DNA of 64,000 bases from a virus, in the IMG/VR virus record IMGVR_UViG_3300025000_000053, positions 62,001 through 126,000 of that record. One strand, written 5' to 3'. The position numbers were made by a program, and so were the translations under genes. Positions 1 through 8,643 of the stretch are shown one piece after another. Every line of letters begins with the position of its first letter. The stretch's first letter is position 1. The notes beneath the pieces were generated by a model. The model did not search any database. It worked only from the letters and a program-made list of their open reading frames with translations, and was not told the origin of the DNA.

Positions 1-44
1 TCTAATAAATTCTCAGCAGCTTTAATTATATTTTCATTTACCAT
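1..44 (-). CDS. Start of an unidentified gene, cut by the left edge
   Basis: An ATG at 44 is preceded by a G-rich Shine-Dalgarno stretch (GGGGG), and 14 codons (starting MVNENIIKAAENLL) run off the window. It follows the YopX-like gene closely, so it is probably in the same operon. Too short to identify. Confidence 0.5.
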   Translation of the reverse strand, partial: MVNENIIKAAENLL

Positions 45-53
45 GGTGACCCC

Positions 54-365
54 CTAATTTAAATTTAGTCTATTATTTTGATATATATTACCAACAATTT
101 CACAAATTGAATTAACATCTTTTAATTGATAGCCTGCATAAAAGATACCATCTTTAAAAGTCACTGGTTTAATAGTTTCTTCTTTTTCTGAAAAGAAATT
201 TTTATATTTCACTAAAAATCCACTATAAATTTTTTTACCATTTTTATCCCGTAATCCAGTATATAAAAGTTTCTTATGACTATCTGGGTTTAAAGTTAAA
301 CCTCTTCTTATATCAATAATTCTACCATCACAAGTTATTACACATTTATCTTTTTTCATATTCAT
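54..365 (-). CDS. YopX-like small protein
   Basis: The 103-aa product carries the pattern of phage/prophage YopX proteins: YTGLRDKNGKKIYSG near residues 35-49 and a C-terminal EIVGNIYQN. YopX proteins are common phage accessory proteins of unknown function. There is no Shine-Dalgarno directly before the ATG. The nearest AAAGGAGG lies about 50 nt upstream, in front of a TTG-started 18-codon frame that ends inside this gene, so translation may be coupled to that leader. Identification rests on motif recall. Confidence 0.75.
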   Translation of the reverse strand: MNMKKDKCVITCDGRIIDIRRGLTLNPDSHKKLLYTGLRDKNGKKIYSGFLVKYKNFFSEKEETIKPVTFKDGIFYAGYQLKDVNSICEIVGNIYQNNRLNLN

Positions 366-417
366 TTTTATTTATATACCAAATAAGGAATTCAATATTC
401 AAAATAAAGAACCTCCT

Positions 418-696
418 TTATTCAACCGGAATTAAAATTACTGCTGGTATACCTCTAGGTTTATCGGGACATAAATCTTTCTCAGAAAACCCCTGTGCAA
501 TTAACTTATCCGACAATTTTCTGATATATATCCCACCAGAAGTTTTAGTAGTTTTATCAGGTAAATAAATACATTTTTTTATTTTTTCCAGTGGTTTTAT
601 ATTCTCGGTACTTCTAGGATTGTTTCCTATGACAAGTATATCATTGTCATTGTAAGGTTTTAGTAATTTAATTAAATCTTTTTTTCTTATATACAT
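418..696 (-). CDS. Small protein of unknown function
   Basis: I do not recognise this 92-aa protein. ATG at 696 (MYIRKK) is preferred over the upstream in-frame ATG at 711, because GGGGG lies 8 nt before it. The gene sits directly after the 716-1150 gene and before the YopX-like gene, apparently co-transcribed. It is lysine-rich with no membrane segment. Confidence 0.7.
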   Translation of the reverse strand: MYIRKKDLIKLLKPYNDNDILVIGNNPRSTENIKPLEKIKKCIYLPDKTTKTSGGIYIRKLSDKLIAQGFSEKDLCPDKPRGIPAVILIPVE

Positions 697-715
697 ATTT
701 TTTACCCCCATAAAT

Positions 716-1150
716 TTATTTTATTGAACTATTATATATACTAAAAACCTCTTTTACAATTTTATCAACTGTAGGAGAATTAATTCTATTACAACTAAAT
801 TCAATTTCATATTCATCAGTAACTGGAATTTCTTTTAATTCTTTTTTATTACTGAAAATACTTAAAAATATGTTATGGTCTGTTCGTGTATTTTCTAAAA
901 TCATTGTATATCTTTTTGCATGATAAATATGTTTCTCTAAAAATCTACAAAAATATATTTTACTGGAAAAATAATCCCCTGTAGTAAAGTCTTTCATATT
1001 CTTTGCATATATAACTCTATTCTTTTCTAAATCTAAATACCAAAAATACTCAGTATTATCATTTAGAGGATAAATTCTCCAATCTTCTTTATAACCAAAA
1101 TATTTATATATTAATTCCTGTAACTTAAAATATTTATCAAGTAATTTCAT
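716..1150 (-). CDS. Protein of unknown function
   Basis: A 144-aa soluble protein rich in aromatic residues, not recognised. A GAGGAGG ribosome binding site precedes the ATG. It is the second gene of the unit that starts at 1321. Confidence 0.75.
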   Translation of the reverse strand: MKLLDKYFKLQELIYKYFGYKEDWRIYPLNDNTEYFWYLDLEKNRVIYAKNMKDFTTGDYFSSKIYFCRFLEKHIYHAKRYTMILENTRTDHNIFLSIFSNKKELKEIPVTDEYEIEFSCNRINSPTVDKIVKEVFSIYNSSIK

Positions 1151-1168
1151 TTTTCCTCCTCATTTAAC

Positions 1169-1321
1169 TTATATTTTAATATCAATAACTAAACCACCAT
1201 TACTATTTTCAGATGGTTTTTTATCCTTTTTTTTCTTTTTCTTTTCTACTTTCTTTTGAAACTTTTCTAACATATCAAATACATCATCAATACAGAAATT
1301 ATCAACGTCTATTTTAGCCAT
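1169..1321 (-). CDS. Small lysine-rich protein
   Basis: Fifty residues beginning MAKIDVDNF. This start is chosen because AAGGAG lies 9 nt upstream; longer in-frame starts would run into the promoter-like element. There is a run of lysines in the middle, and the C-terminus is GLVIDIKI, nearly the same as the last residues of the RNA polymerase beta C-half (19562). Function unknown. Confidence 0.65.
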   Translation of the reverse strand: MAKIDVDNFCIDDVFDMLEKFQKKVEKKKKKKDKKPSENSNGGLVIDIKI

Positions 1322-1353
1322 ATAAAACATCTCCTTTTTTATTTTATTTAAAT

Positions 1354-1366
1354 AATAATATATATT
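1354..1366 (-). promoter_or_regulatory. Early-type promoter element (TATATTATT)
   Basis: Read on the minus strand this is AATATATATTATT, about 30 nt before the gene starting at 1321 and just after the terminator of the preceding unit. The same element recurs before most minus-strand units here and resembles the early promoter reported for phiKZ and AR9. Confidence 0.55.
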
Positions 1367-1399
1367 CATATATGATTTTGTTGTTGAAATAATAAAAAA

Positions 1400-1425
1400 T
1401 AAAATCCAATAATTATTGGATTTTA
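1400..1425 (-). terminator. Hairpin terminator
   Basis: Perfect 11-bp stem (TAAAATCCAAT) with an AATT loop, directly after the stop of the gene at 1442. Confidence 0.75.
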
Positions 1426-1441
1426 TTATATAATAAAATAA

Positions 1442-2092
1442 TTAATATTTCTCTAATAACTTACTAAATTTATTAACTAATAATAAGGATAAATCTTCAT
1501 CCTTTAAGTTAATGTTATTAGCCTCTTTGCCAAATAAATAAATTAAACGTGTGATACCAAACTCAGAAACCAATGAAGTTATTTTTTCTTTACTTTTTAT
1601 TGATAAAGGAATTTTTATTTCTTTTTCAAATAAATTAAAAAATATCTCATCCTCTTTAGAAGGAGTATAGTACAGTCCATGAATTGCCCAGTTTCTAACT
1701 ATAGAAACAAAATAACCAAAAGTCTGTTTTTTCTCATCATCTTTTCTAGAAAATACATCTATGGCCGCTTCTAAATATTTAATAGGGTTAAGCTTACGTG
1801 AAGTAAGATAAAAATATAATTCTTTTATACCCTTAACTTCAATATCATGTTCATGAATATTTGGGGATATATTTTTCCTATAATAATTTATTAAATGGTC
1901 TATTTCAGTACCAACTTTATCAACTTTATTCTGAGTATTATTTTTTGTCTGCATTCTACTCCATGCTGACCTAACTGTAGTGATAAGTATATTCTTATCT
2001 TTTGAGAATTTCTTTAAACCATCCAATTTGTCATCTTCAACATATTTAATTAATTCATTTTTTAAATCATTCGTCCAATTAATACGTTTCAT
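1442..2092 (-). CDS. Putative Myb/SANT-like DNA-binding protein
   Basis: This 216-aa protein starts with a short tryptophan-containing helical module (INWTNDLKNELIKYV, then a second helix with SAWSRM near residues 42-47). It resembles Myb/SANT-like DNA-binding modules seen in some phage and Bacillus regulators. The remaining 150 residues are helical and unrecognised. It is transcribed alone, with an element at 2131-2144 and a terminator at 1400-1425. A regulatory role is an inference. Confidence 0.6.
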   Translation of the reverse strand: MKRINWTNDLKNELIKYVEDDKLDGLKKFSKDKNILITTVRSAWSRMQTKNNTQNKVDKVGTEIDHLINYYRKNISPNIHEHDIEVKGIKELYFYLTSRKLNPIKYLEAAIDVFSRKDDEKKQTFGYFVSIVRNWAIHGLYYTPSKEDEIFFNLFEKEIKIPLSIKSKEKITSLVSEFGITRLIYLFGKEANNINLKDEDLSLLLVNKFSKLLEKY

Positions 2093-2130
2093 TATCTACA
2101 TCTCCTATTGTATTTTTAAATGAATTATAT

Positions 2131-2144
2131 AAATAATATATATT
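2131..2144 (-). promoter_or_regulatory. Early-type promoter element (TATATTATT)
   Basis: On the minus strand AATATATATTATTT, about 40 nt before the ATG at 2092. About 25 nt downstream of the terminator of the preceding gene. Confidence 0.55.
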
Positions 2145-2177
2145 CATATATAATTTTGTTGTTGAAATAATAAAAAA

Positions 2178-2207
2178 ATAAATCTAAGAAATTAATCTTA
2201 GATTTAT
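2178..2207 (-). terminator. Hairpin terminator, duplicated sequence
   Basis: A 12-bp stem (ATAAATCTAAGA) after the gene at 2216. The whole hairpin, including its loop and flanks, is repeated at 2883-2912. Confidence 0.75.
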
Positions 2208-2215
2208 TAAATTAA

Positions 2216-2830
2216 TTATATTTTTTCATGAAATTCTAAAACGGGTCTCCAACCAATATCAATTGATGAATATGCTGGCGGACAATTAAAATAACCTAAG
2301 TTTTCACCATAACCATTAAATGAATATGTTGACCTTGGTTGAGAAAACATATTTGGTAACTTTTGACACCATGAATAAATATAAAGCCACTTTTTTAGTT
2401 CAGATTTATTAGAATTATTTTTTATAACTTCATCTATTTCAGGTATATTAAATTCATCAGGATCAAGTTTTTCACTACCATTCATCATTAGTCTAAGTTT
2501 AGAATGTGGTAATGCTGAGCTAATATTAATAATTTTTTCACCATATACTAATCCATGTTCATGAAGGGTATCTATTGATATATTGATTAAAATAACTCTA
2601 TCACATATTAAGATTTTTTTATAACCATTTTTAATAACATGCCATTTTAATTTATCCTGTTCATCAGACTCTAAGTTTCCAATTGTCCATTTAGACATAT
2701 CAGGTAATGTTAAAAAGTCTGATATATCACTCTCTTCCCCTTTTTCAATCCATGGTCTCTTTGGTAAAGGTTGAATAACACCATCTCTTAATAGTACACC
2801 TAAATTAGTAATTCCATGATATTCTAACAT
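2216..2830 (-). CDS. Protein of unknown function
   Basis: A 204-aa protein with ATG after AGGGGGTG. The C-terminal stretch (aromatic-rich, ending near GWRPVLEF) loosely resembles the end of DUF6273-type modules such as the one at 27699, but I cannot make a firm assignment. It lies between the two copies of an identical terminator. Confidence 0.7.
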   Translation of the reverse strand: MLEYHGITNLGVLLRDGVIQPLPKRPWIEKGEESDISDFLTLPDMSKWTIGNLESDEQDKLKWHVIKNGYKKILICDRVILINISIDTLHEHGLVYGEKIINISSALPHSKLRLMMNGSEKLDPDEFNIPEIDEVIKNNSNKSELKKWLYIYSWCQKLPNMFSQPRSTYSFNGYGENLGYFNCPPAYSSIDIGWRPVLEFHEKI

Positions 2831-2882
2831 TTTACACCCCCTAAATATTTTTTTATTATTTATGTTATTTAAATAATAAAAA

Positions 2883-2912
2883 ATAAATCTAAGAAATTAA
2901 TCTTAGATTTAT
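2883..2912 (-). terminator. Hairpin terminator, duplicated sequence
   Basis: Same 12-bp stem and loop as at 2178-2207, located after the gene at 2923. Confidence 0.75.
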
Positions 2913-2922
2913 TAAATATAAA

Positions 2923-3402
2923 TTAAGTAATTTTATTATTAGCCGCTAATAAATACATTATTACATTTGCAGTAATTTCAGGGTCTTCAATATTAAACCC
3001 AGTTATTAATTCTATAGTTTCCATATAGTTTTTAAAATAAAAGTATTCTAAAAACTTAATTGCTTTTTTAGTAAATTCTTCTTCATTTAATTTACTAACA
3101 TTTTTCCAATTACGAATAATAACTTCAACAGTACGTTCAGGTTGATAATTTTCTGTTCCGAACCCACCATACCAACCTGAAGTTAAATAAGCAACTAAAC
3201 CGGCAAATGAACTAGTTTTAATATTTTTAATTCCAGGATACTTTACAATTGAATAATAAAGAGCATTATTTAAAACAGAATTTCCATGTTCTTTATCTTC
3301 ATTAATATTAGTACATTCTTTAGAATTTAATAAATTCAATACTTTATTTTCTTCAGTGGGATTATCAAAATATTTTAAAATAATATCTTCATTTAATAAC
3401 AT
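2923..3402 (-). CDS. Protein of unknown function
   Basis: A 159-aa protein, mostly helical with an internal glycine-rich turn (SGWYGGFG, about residues 75-82). AAGGGG precedes the ATG. It sits downstream of the gene at 3423, with little space between them. No family recognised. Confidence 0.7.
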   Translation of the reverse strand: MLLNEDIILKYFDNPTEENKVLNLLNSKECTNINEDKEHGNSVLNNALYYSIVKYPGIKNIKTSSFAGLVAYLTSGWYGGFGTENYQPERTVEVIIRNWKNVSKLNEEEFTKKAIKFLEYFYFKNYMETIELITGFNIEDPEITANVIMYLLAANNKIT

Positions 3403-3422
3403 TATTAAAACAACCCCTTTTT

Positions 3423-3767
3423 TTAGTTTAAAGTACCTTTAATTTTTTCAATAAATATTTCAGCATCAACTAATAAGTCCTTTCTTAATTTAGCAAAAGA
3501 ATTATTACGACCTATATTATACATATTTAATAATTCAGCTATAATCACTTTTTCTGATCTGTTATCAATATTCAGATTTTTAACGGACTTTTCTAAATTA
3601 AGGAATAATTGGGAATATTCTGGATTATTTTTAAGTGTTACTTCAATATAATTTTTACTATTTAACTTCCCAATACAACCATCTAAATCATATTCATCAG
3701 GAATAAAGACATATAAGTATTCATCATTTTCATCAAATTCTTTATATAAAACCAATCCTTCCATCAT
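3423..3767 (-). CDS. Protein of unknown function
   Basis: About 114 aa. ATG at 3767 (MMEGLV) is favoured, since AAGGAG ends 5 nt before it; a longer frame begins with an alternative codon at 3782. It follows the PurA-family gene immediately, so the two are probably co-transcribed. Not recognised. Confidence 0.65.
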   Translation of the reverse strand: MMEGLVLYKEFDENDEYLYVFIPDEYDLDGCIGKLNSKNYIEVTLKNNPEYSQLFLNLEKSVKNLNIDNRSEKVIIAELLNMYNIGRNNSFAKLRKDLLVDAEIFIEKIKGTLN

Positions 3768-3785
3768 TAACACTCCTTTCATATA

Positions 3786-4799
3786 CTATAATTCAATTAA
3801 AGTTTTTTTACCTGTACCAATATAATTAATCTTACAATTTATTTGGATTTCAAATTTTTGTATATACCTTTTAATAATATCCGACACTACATCCGCCGAT
3901 TCATTACATGTATAATCAATATAATCTAAATGATTCATAACAACTATATTTGGTTTGTTTACCATTATTGCTCTCTTAACAAGATCTGCATCAAACTTAC
4001 CAACTCTTCTTTTTCTTAATGTAGCTGATGTATATTCAGTTAAATCAATGTCGGACCCATATATAGGTAGTCTTTCCCATGATATTTCATTTTCTAATGG
4101 ACCTGAATTACCTCCAACTCTTATTGGAAAAGCTCGAATAACCATAATAATATTTTCGACATCAAATGGACTCATTCCAGATTCCATTAAAAATCCTGCC
4201 GCAGTTGTATCTCTGCTAGTACAATATGGGTAATTTTTAGAATGAATTGGTGATAAGTCGAACCCCTGTGTACCCTCAATAATAACATGTTTACCTTCAT
4301 CTAAAAGGCCTCTTAAATATGTTTTTGTATCACAAATATATTTTTTTATACAAGCACAATCTTTAGCAAAAGTTATATTAGATGTTCTTTTCAACCTTTG
4401 GATAACGGCTTGTCCTGTCCCACTTTCAGTAGAACCAATACTAAGCTGTAATCTATCTTCTCTTTCACTTATTTTCATACATTCATCAATAATAACTGCA
4501 AATGGGTCTATTTTAAGATTATTGTTTTTAACCTGTGTTTTATTTATTTCTTGAAATAAAATACCCAAATCAATATACGAACCACTAGGCAGTATACTAA
4601 CAATATTTTCATCAATAGAAACAGTAGGTAAAATTCTTAATACAAACTCACCTTTATTTTCATCGACAACAATATGACCAGAGTTAGTCCCACCTACACG
4701 TACAACAGCAGAAGCTTTTAATTTCTGTGAGAAAAAATATGATACCTTTCCTTTACCCTCAGAACCATACTGCCCACCTACTATAATAGAGATTGGCAT
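3786..4799 (-). CDS. purA: Adenylosuccinate synthetase family enzyme, PurZ-like
   Basis: The 337-aa protein has the family's ordered motifs: a phosphate-binding loop (GGQYGSEGKGK, residues 8-18), VGGTNSGH, a GTGQ segment, EGTQGFDLSP followed by YPYCTSRDTTAAG, RVGG, and TLRKRRVGKFD near the C-terminus. PurA joins IMP and aspartate using GTP. At about 337 aa it is shorter than typical bacterial PurA (about 430 aa) and close to the archaeal/phage short form. The catalytic Asp of the bacterial GDEGKGK motif (Asp13 in E. coli) is Ser here. As I recall, loss of this Asp marks phage PurZ, which uses dGMP in the 2-aminoadenine (Z-DNA) pathway. Family membership is firm; the substrate is open. Confidence 0.92.
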   Translation of the reverse strand: MPISIIVGGQYGSEGKGKVSYFFSQKLKASAVVRVGGTNSGHIVVDENKGEFVLRILPTVSIDENIVSILPSGSYIDLGILFQEINKTQVKNNNLKIDPFAVIIDECMKISEREDRLQLSIGSTESGTGQAVIQRLKRTSNITFAKDCACIKKYICDTKTYLRGLLDEGKHVIIEGTQGFDLSPIHSKNYPYCTSRDTTAAGFLMESGMSPFDVENIIMVIRAFPIRVGGNSGPLENEISWERLPIYGSDIDLTEYTSATLRKRRVGKFDADLVKRAIMVNKPNIVVMNHLDYIDYTCNESADVVSDIIKRYIQKFEIQINCKINYIGTGKKTLIEL

Positions 4800-4829
4800 C
4801 TAGATACCTCCCTTTAATATATTAATACC

Positions 4830-4865
4830 TTTTAATACCATAAAAAATTTTATATGGTATTAAAA
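4830..4865 (-). terminator. Hairpin terminator
   Basis: A 13-bp perfect stem (TTTTAATACCATA) between the gene at 4878 and the PurA-family gene, ending the unit upstream of purA. Confidence 0.75.
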
Positions 4866-4877
4866 TATAAAAACATA

Positions 4878-5597
4878 TTATTTATTTTTTTCTTCTTTAT
4901 CCCATGTAAAATAATCTTTATATAATAAATCTACTTCTTCTTCACTTAATACTTCCCATCTACTTCTTTGTAATTTAGAAACCATGTTTCTATAACACTT
5001 ATCATTTTCTTTACACATATCGTCAGCTGTATCAATATCATCAATAATTTTCCATAAATGATATAGTTTTTCCCGATTATTAAGTGCTAAACAAATATCT
5101 TTAGCTTGATCAGGACTTTTACATTCGATTATTAAGTTATCATGTTCATCATAAATGTTATTAACATAATTCTTACCAACAACATATTTACAAATTTTAT
5201 TATCTATAAACCTTCCTTTACCTTTAATCAAATCTTTAATACATGTATACCTATAATTTAATTCTTTTCTTATTTCATAACATCTATTATTAATTTTAGA
5301 AAATATATCTTCCCACTTCTTATCGTACTCATATTTACTATTTTCATAACTATTTATAACTAAGGCGAGTTCACGTATAAGAAGTTGTATTTGTTCATTA
5401 GCTGGTATAATGGTATAAATATTTATTAAAGGAATTTTAGATTCATCATTTTCTTCAGGAAAAGTTGTATGTGCATAACAATATTTAAAACTATTTAAGG
5501 GTTCATTAACAAATTGAACAACTACATTAATATCAGGATACAATTCTGTCATAACCTTATTTACAGTTTCAAACGGGTCATTAACAATTTTTATCAT
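4878..5597 (-). CDS. Protein of unknown function
   Basis: 239 aa from ATG 5597 (MIKIVND), which has AAAGGAGG 9 nt upstream; longer in-frame starts lie inside the previous gene. The N-terminal 90 residues (extended strands, then LLIRELALVINSY) recall the layout of the HExxH protein at 42500 but lack the zinc-binding histidines. The similarity is weak and no function is assigned. It overlaps the end of the preceding gene by 17 nt. Confidence 0.7.
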   Translation of the reverse strand: MIKIVNDPFETVNKVMTELYPDINVVVQFVNEPLNSFKYCYAHTTFPEENDESKIPLINIYTIIPANEQIQLLIRELALVINSYENSKYEYDKKWEDIFSKINNRCYEIRKELNYRYTCIKDLIKGKGRFIDNKICKYVVGKNYVNNIYDEHDNLIIECKSPDQAKDICLALNNREKLYHLWKIIDDIDTADDMCKENDKCYRNMVSKLQRSRWEVLSEEEVDLLYKDYFTWDKEEKNK

Positions 5598-6522
5598 TAC
5601 AATTTCCTCCTTTATTTTTGTTATATTCATGAAGATACTTAGCATTGTTTTTAGTAAGAGAAATTAATTGTCTAAAATTTTCTTTAGCTTTAAGATAATT
5701 TTCTCTTAATAATTGAAGTCTTTTCCATTTATCTTCATTCCATCCAAACTTTTTATTAAATTCTTTAAAAAATTCTAATTCACTACATTCATCATCAGTA
5801 TCTTTACAATCCCAACCACAAATAATCCCATAAATCCAGGCATCCTCTTTACATTCACTAAAATCTTTAGAACTAAATGATATTGTACGCTCTAAAGATT
5901 CAAAAGGGTTTTCATTAAGAGTTAAATCATCAATAGAACTAGCAAGAATATTAAGTTCCTCAGGATACATTTTAACATCTCTCCTTATTACAGATATTTT
6001 AATTTTTTCTTCTGTTATTATACCGTCTTCTAAAAGATTATGCAGTTTATCAAGATCGACATCTTCTTTCTGAACTTTAACTTGAATCCAATTTGGTTCA
6101 TGTTTTCTATAGTCAAGAAAGGTTTTAGGCTCTTTACCTAAAACTTTTTTAAACATTTCTACAACCCTTTCACCAGCTGCCTTACATTTAACAAATCCAG
6201 CAAGATCATAGCCAACCCCTCTTGATGAAAACCATTCTCCACCATTTTCAGGAGGGTTATCAGGTCTTACATAAGGGTGTGAGGGTATACCTTTTCTTGG
6301 ATGTTCTTGTAAATTTGGATATATTGGTGGAGAACCGAAACCTATACAAGATTCTTTCACTCCGTCTGATAAAACTACAAAGAATCCATCACATTCACCA
6401 CATTTTACAGGATGTGAACCACCACCTGAAATAACAGTACCATAACAATACTCACATCCACAATGTACACAACCATATTGTTTAAAATTAGATGCACTTA
6501 CAGCAATAATTTCATTACTCAT
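5581..6522 (-). CDS. Zinc-ribbon protein of unknown function
   Basis: 313 aa from ATG 6522 (MSNEII), chosen because AAGGAG lies upstream. Near the N-terminus, CVHCGCEYC and CGEC form a likely zinc knuckle or ribbon. A proline/glycine-rich stretch follows, then a charged helical C-terminal half ending in a Cys-containing tail. Not recognised. It is followed by an overlapping gene, indicating translational coupling. Confidence 0.7.
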   Translation of the reverse strand: MSNEIIAVSASNFKQYGCVHCGCEYCYGTVISGGGSHPVKCGECDGFFVVLSDGVKESCIGFGSPPIYPNLQEHPRKGIPSHPYVRPDNPPENGGEWFSSRGVGYDLAGFVKCKAAGERVVEMFKKVLGKEPKTFLDYRKHEPNWIQVKVQKEDVDLDKLHNLLEDGIITEEKIKISVIRRDVKMYPEELNILASSIDDLTLNENPFESLERTISFSSKDFSECKEDAWIYGIICGWDCKDTDDECSELEFFKEFNKKFGWNEDKWKRLQLLRENYLKAKENFRQLISLTKNNAKYLHEYNKNKGGNCNDKNC

Positions 6523-6542
6523 TATATCCATCTCCTTAAATT

Positions 6543-6890
6543 TTATACATAATTTTTTCTTTTTAATTGTTTCTGTTTAGCAACATTTATTCCATTAACA
6601 TCATCCATCAGTAGTACTAATCCTAATATTCTAATTAGATTTCCAAGGTTTTCCCCTTTCCATAAATATAATCTAACATCATGTATTTTATTACTGTTAT
6701 CAGTTAATTTCATTTCAAGCTCTATATTTTCCGTAAAAAAGTTAAATATCTTGTTTAACTCAGAAATCGAATCAGTAACTAATAGATCATACTCCAATAA
6801 ACTTTCTAATTCCCCATGACCATAAATACCAGATAAGTTATGATAATTATCATTACACAAAACATTCTTATGATTAACACTATATAACAT
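6543..6890 (-). CDS. Protein of unknown function
   Basis: A 115-aa protein with AGAGG before the ATG; not recognised. It lies in an apparent operon 8546 to 4878. Confidence 0.65.
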   Translation of the reverse strand: MLYSVNHKNVLCNDNYHNLSGIYGHGELESLLEYDLLVTDSISELNKIFNFFTENIELEMKLTDNSNKIHDVRLYLWKGENLGNLIRILGLVLLMDDVNGINVAKQKQLKRKNYV

Positions 6891-6910
6891 TTTTATTACC
6901 TCTTTATAAA

Positions 6911-7498
6911 TTAATCAATAACTTTAAAATCATAAAACACAAGATATTTATCAATACAAGTTGTAAAATCAGTTTTAATAATTTTACCATATGACCATTC
7001 TAAACAAATGTGTTTATCCATTTCAATAAAACCTTTTACTTTACAAAAAATATGGCTTAGATACCTAATAAAATCATTAAAAAGATTTATTGGAGCATTA
7101 GGATGAGTATACTCAATCACTATTCCAGTACCAATAGATTTTTTTAATATTACATAAAAATCTGGATTAATAATAGGAAAAAAGTAAGGATGAGGATGGT
7201 CTCGTCCCTCAATAATAATTAACTTTTTAGATATATCTATAGTTCCATTAAAAATAGTTATAAAACAGGGGTAATAAATGATTTTAATATTTGGAATTTT
7301 AGAGAATTCCAAATATTTTAGTTTTGCTTCATGTGGAGTTAAAGCAATATCTAAACTAACAAATTTATTATTTTTGTCAACACAATTTATAGTATAAAAA
7401 GTATCGTCTAATATTGTTTCTTCTGTCATATATTTCATTGAAACTGGTCGTAGTCCTAATTCCTTAATTATACTAGTGTCTTGTTGAAAATTATACAT
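6911..7498 (-). CDS. Protein of unknown function
   Basis: A 195-aa, strand-rich protein with AAGGAGGTG before the ATG. No recognised motif. The stop codon of the upstream gene lies only a few bases away, indicating one transcript. Confidence 0.7.
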   Translation of the reverse strand: MYNFQQDTSIIKELGLRPVSMKYMTEETILDDTFYTINCVDKNNKFVSLDIALTPHEAKLKYLEFSKIPNIKIIYYPCFITIFNGTIDISKKLIIIEGRDHPHPYFFPIINPDFYVILKKSIGTGIVIEYTHPNAPINLFNDFIRYLSHIFCKVKGFIEMDKHICLEWSYGKIIKTDFTTCIDKYLVFYDFKVID

Positions 7499-7502
7499 TT
7501 AT

Positions 7503-7871
7503 TTACACCTCCTTGTTAGTCTTTCCTGTAATCTGTTCAAATATAATAGAAGTGCCAGTTATTTTAATAACAAATAAACTAAAAATTCTATTACCAAATT
7601 GAATTCTAATTACATCTCTAACATCTATTTTATCTCTATTTCTAATAGAAGTAATAAAATTCGGATTAAATATTTCTTGTATATCACCATTATCTTTTTT
7701 AACAAATAAAAGTTTATCTTTAAAATCTAATTCTTTAACTTCTTCATAAAAATCTATTACTTTTACAGCTCCACCACCTATACCACTACTTTTACAGGCT
7801 TCAGAAATAGAAGTACCTCTAATCATTTCTACTTTACCATCTTTCCAATGTAATCTATAAATATTCATCAT
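7503..7871 (-). CDS. Protein of unknown function
   Basis: A 122-aa protein beginning MMNIYRLHWKDGK, with GGAGA upstream; either of two adjacent ATGs may serve. It contains a GIGGGAVKVIDFYE turn. Not recognised. Confidence 0.7.
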   Translation of the reverse strand: MMNIYRLHWKDGKVEMIRGTSISEACKSSGIGGGAVKVIDFYEEVKELDFKDKLLFVKKDNGDIQEIFNPNFITSIRNRDKIDVRDVIRIQFGNRIFSLFVIKITGTSIIFEQITGKTNKEV

Positions 7872-7898
7872 TTTTATTAAATCTCCTCTATAATTTAT

Positions 7899-8546
7899 TT
7901 AAAAATCTTTACTATCAATAATTATACTTTCTTTTAATGGGTTCATTTTATCAACTCCACTATCAAATATTTCTAACCTCCAATCTATACCTAAAACTTC
8001 ACACCATATCTTAAAATTAGATACAGACATTTTAGTATTATTATTTAATCCAGATTTTCTATTATTAAGAGCATAGTTATCTAAGAACTTACTCTTATAA
8101 TTCTTTAAATTTATTTTCTTTTCAGTAATAATCTTTTTAACAGCCACTTTTAAAAAGTCATCTGTTGGTTTAATAGTTGGTGTATATGTTTCAGTATTAT
8201 TATTAATAATCTCAACATCATCGGGATTAGCAAAATTATCTTTATTTTCTTTTACTTTATCAAATAACCAATCAATATTTAATTCAGTGATATTATCTAT
8301 ACTATATATCTTTCTTTCTTTCTTACTTGGTTCAACAAATTTATATGTTCCGTTTTCTATATAAATACCTGGTTCTAAATCACTTTTAAGTTTATTAATC
8401 TTACCGTGAAATATATAAACTAAATCACCCTTTATATAAGCAAAACCAACTGTTAATTTATCATTATTAAAAAATGGTTTAACTTCATGTATTTCATCAT
8501 CTTTTGTAAAGATACATCTTCCTAAAAATACTTTTACTTTAGGCAT
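7899..8546 (-). CDS. Putative helix-turn-helix-containing protein
   Basis: A 215-aa protein with AAGGGG before the ATG. The N-terminal half is strand-rich. The C-terminal region, with TKMSVSNFKIWCEVLGIDWR (about residues 170-190), has the spacing of a phage XRE-like helix-turn-helix. That assignment is tentative. It is the first gene of the unit downstream of the element at 8579. Confidence 0.6.
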   Translation of the reverse strand: MPKVKVFLGRCIFTKDDEIHEVKPFFNNDKLTVGFAYIKGDLVYIFHGKINKLKSDLEPGIYIENGTYKFVEPSKKERKIYSIDNITELNIDWLFDKVKENKDNFANPDDVEIINNNTETYTPTIKPTDDFLKVAVKKIITEKKINLKNYKSKFLDNYALNNRKSGLNNNTKMSVSNFKIWCEVLGIDWRLEIFDSGVDKMNPLKESIIIDSKDF

Positions 8547-8578
8547 ATATTACAACCCCTTATTGGTTTTTGTTATAT

Positions 8579-8592
8579 AAATAATATATATT
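8579..8592 (-). promoter_or_regulatory. Early-type promoter element (TATATTATT)
   Basis: On the minus strand AAATATATATTATT, about 35 nt before the ATG at 8546. Confidence 0.55.
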
Positions 8593-8618
8593 TATATATT
8601 AGGTTATTATAAAAAAAT

Positions 8619-8643
8619 AAAAGGGTGTAAAAACTACCCTTTT
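8619..8643 (-). terminator. Hairpin terminator overlapping a stop codon
   Basis: Stem AAAAGGGT/ACCCTTTT. Its upstream arm contains the last codons of the gene at 8634. Confidence 0.7.

Noticed and set aside
2178-2912. Identical hairpins as attachment sites of an inserted element
   Set aside because: They are placed like ordinary terminators and the gene between them has no mobile-element features.
3955-4233. 92-aa plus-strand frame inside the PurA-family gene
   Set aside because: Antisense to a clearly conserved enzyme and lacking a Shine-Dalgarno sequence.
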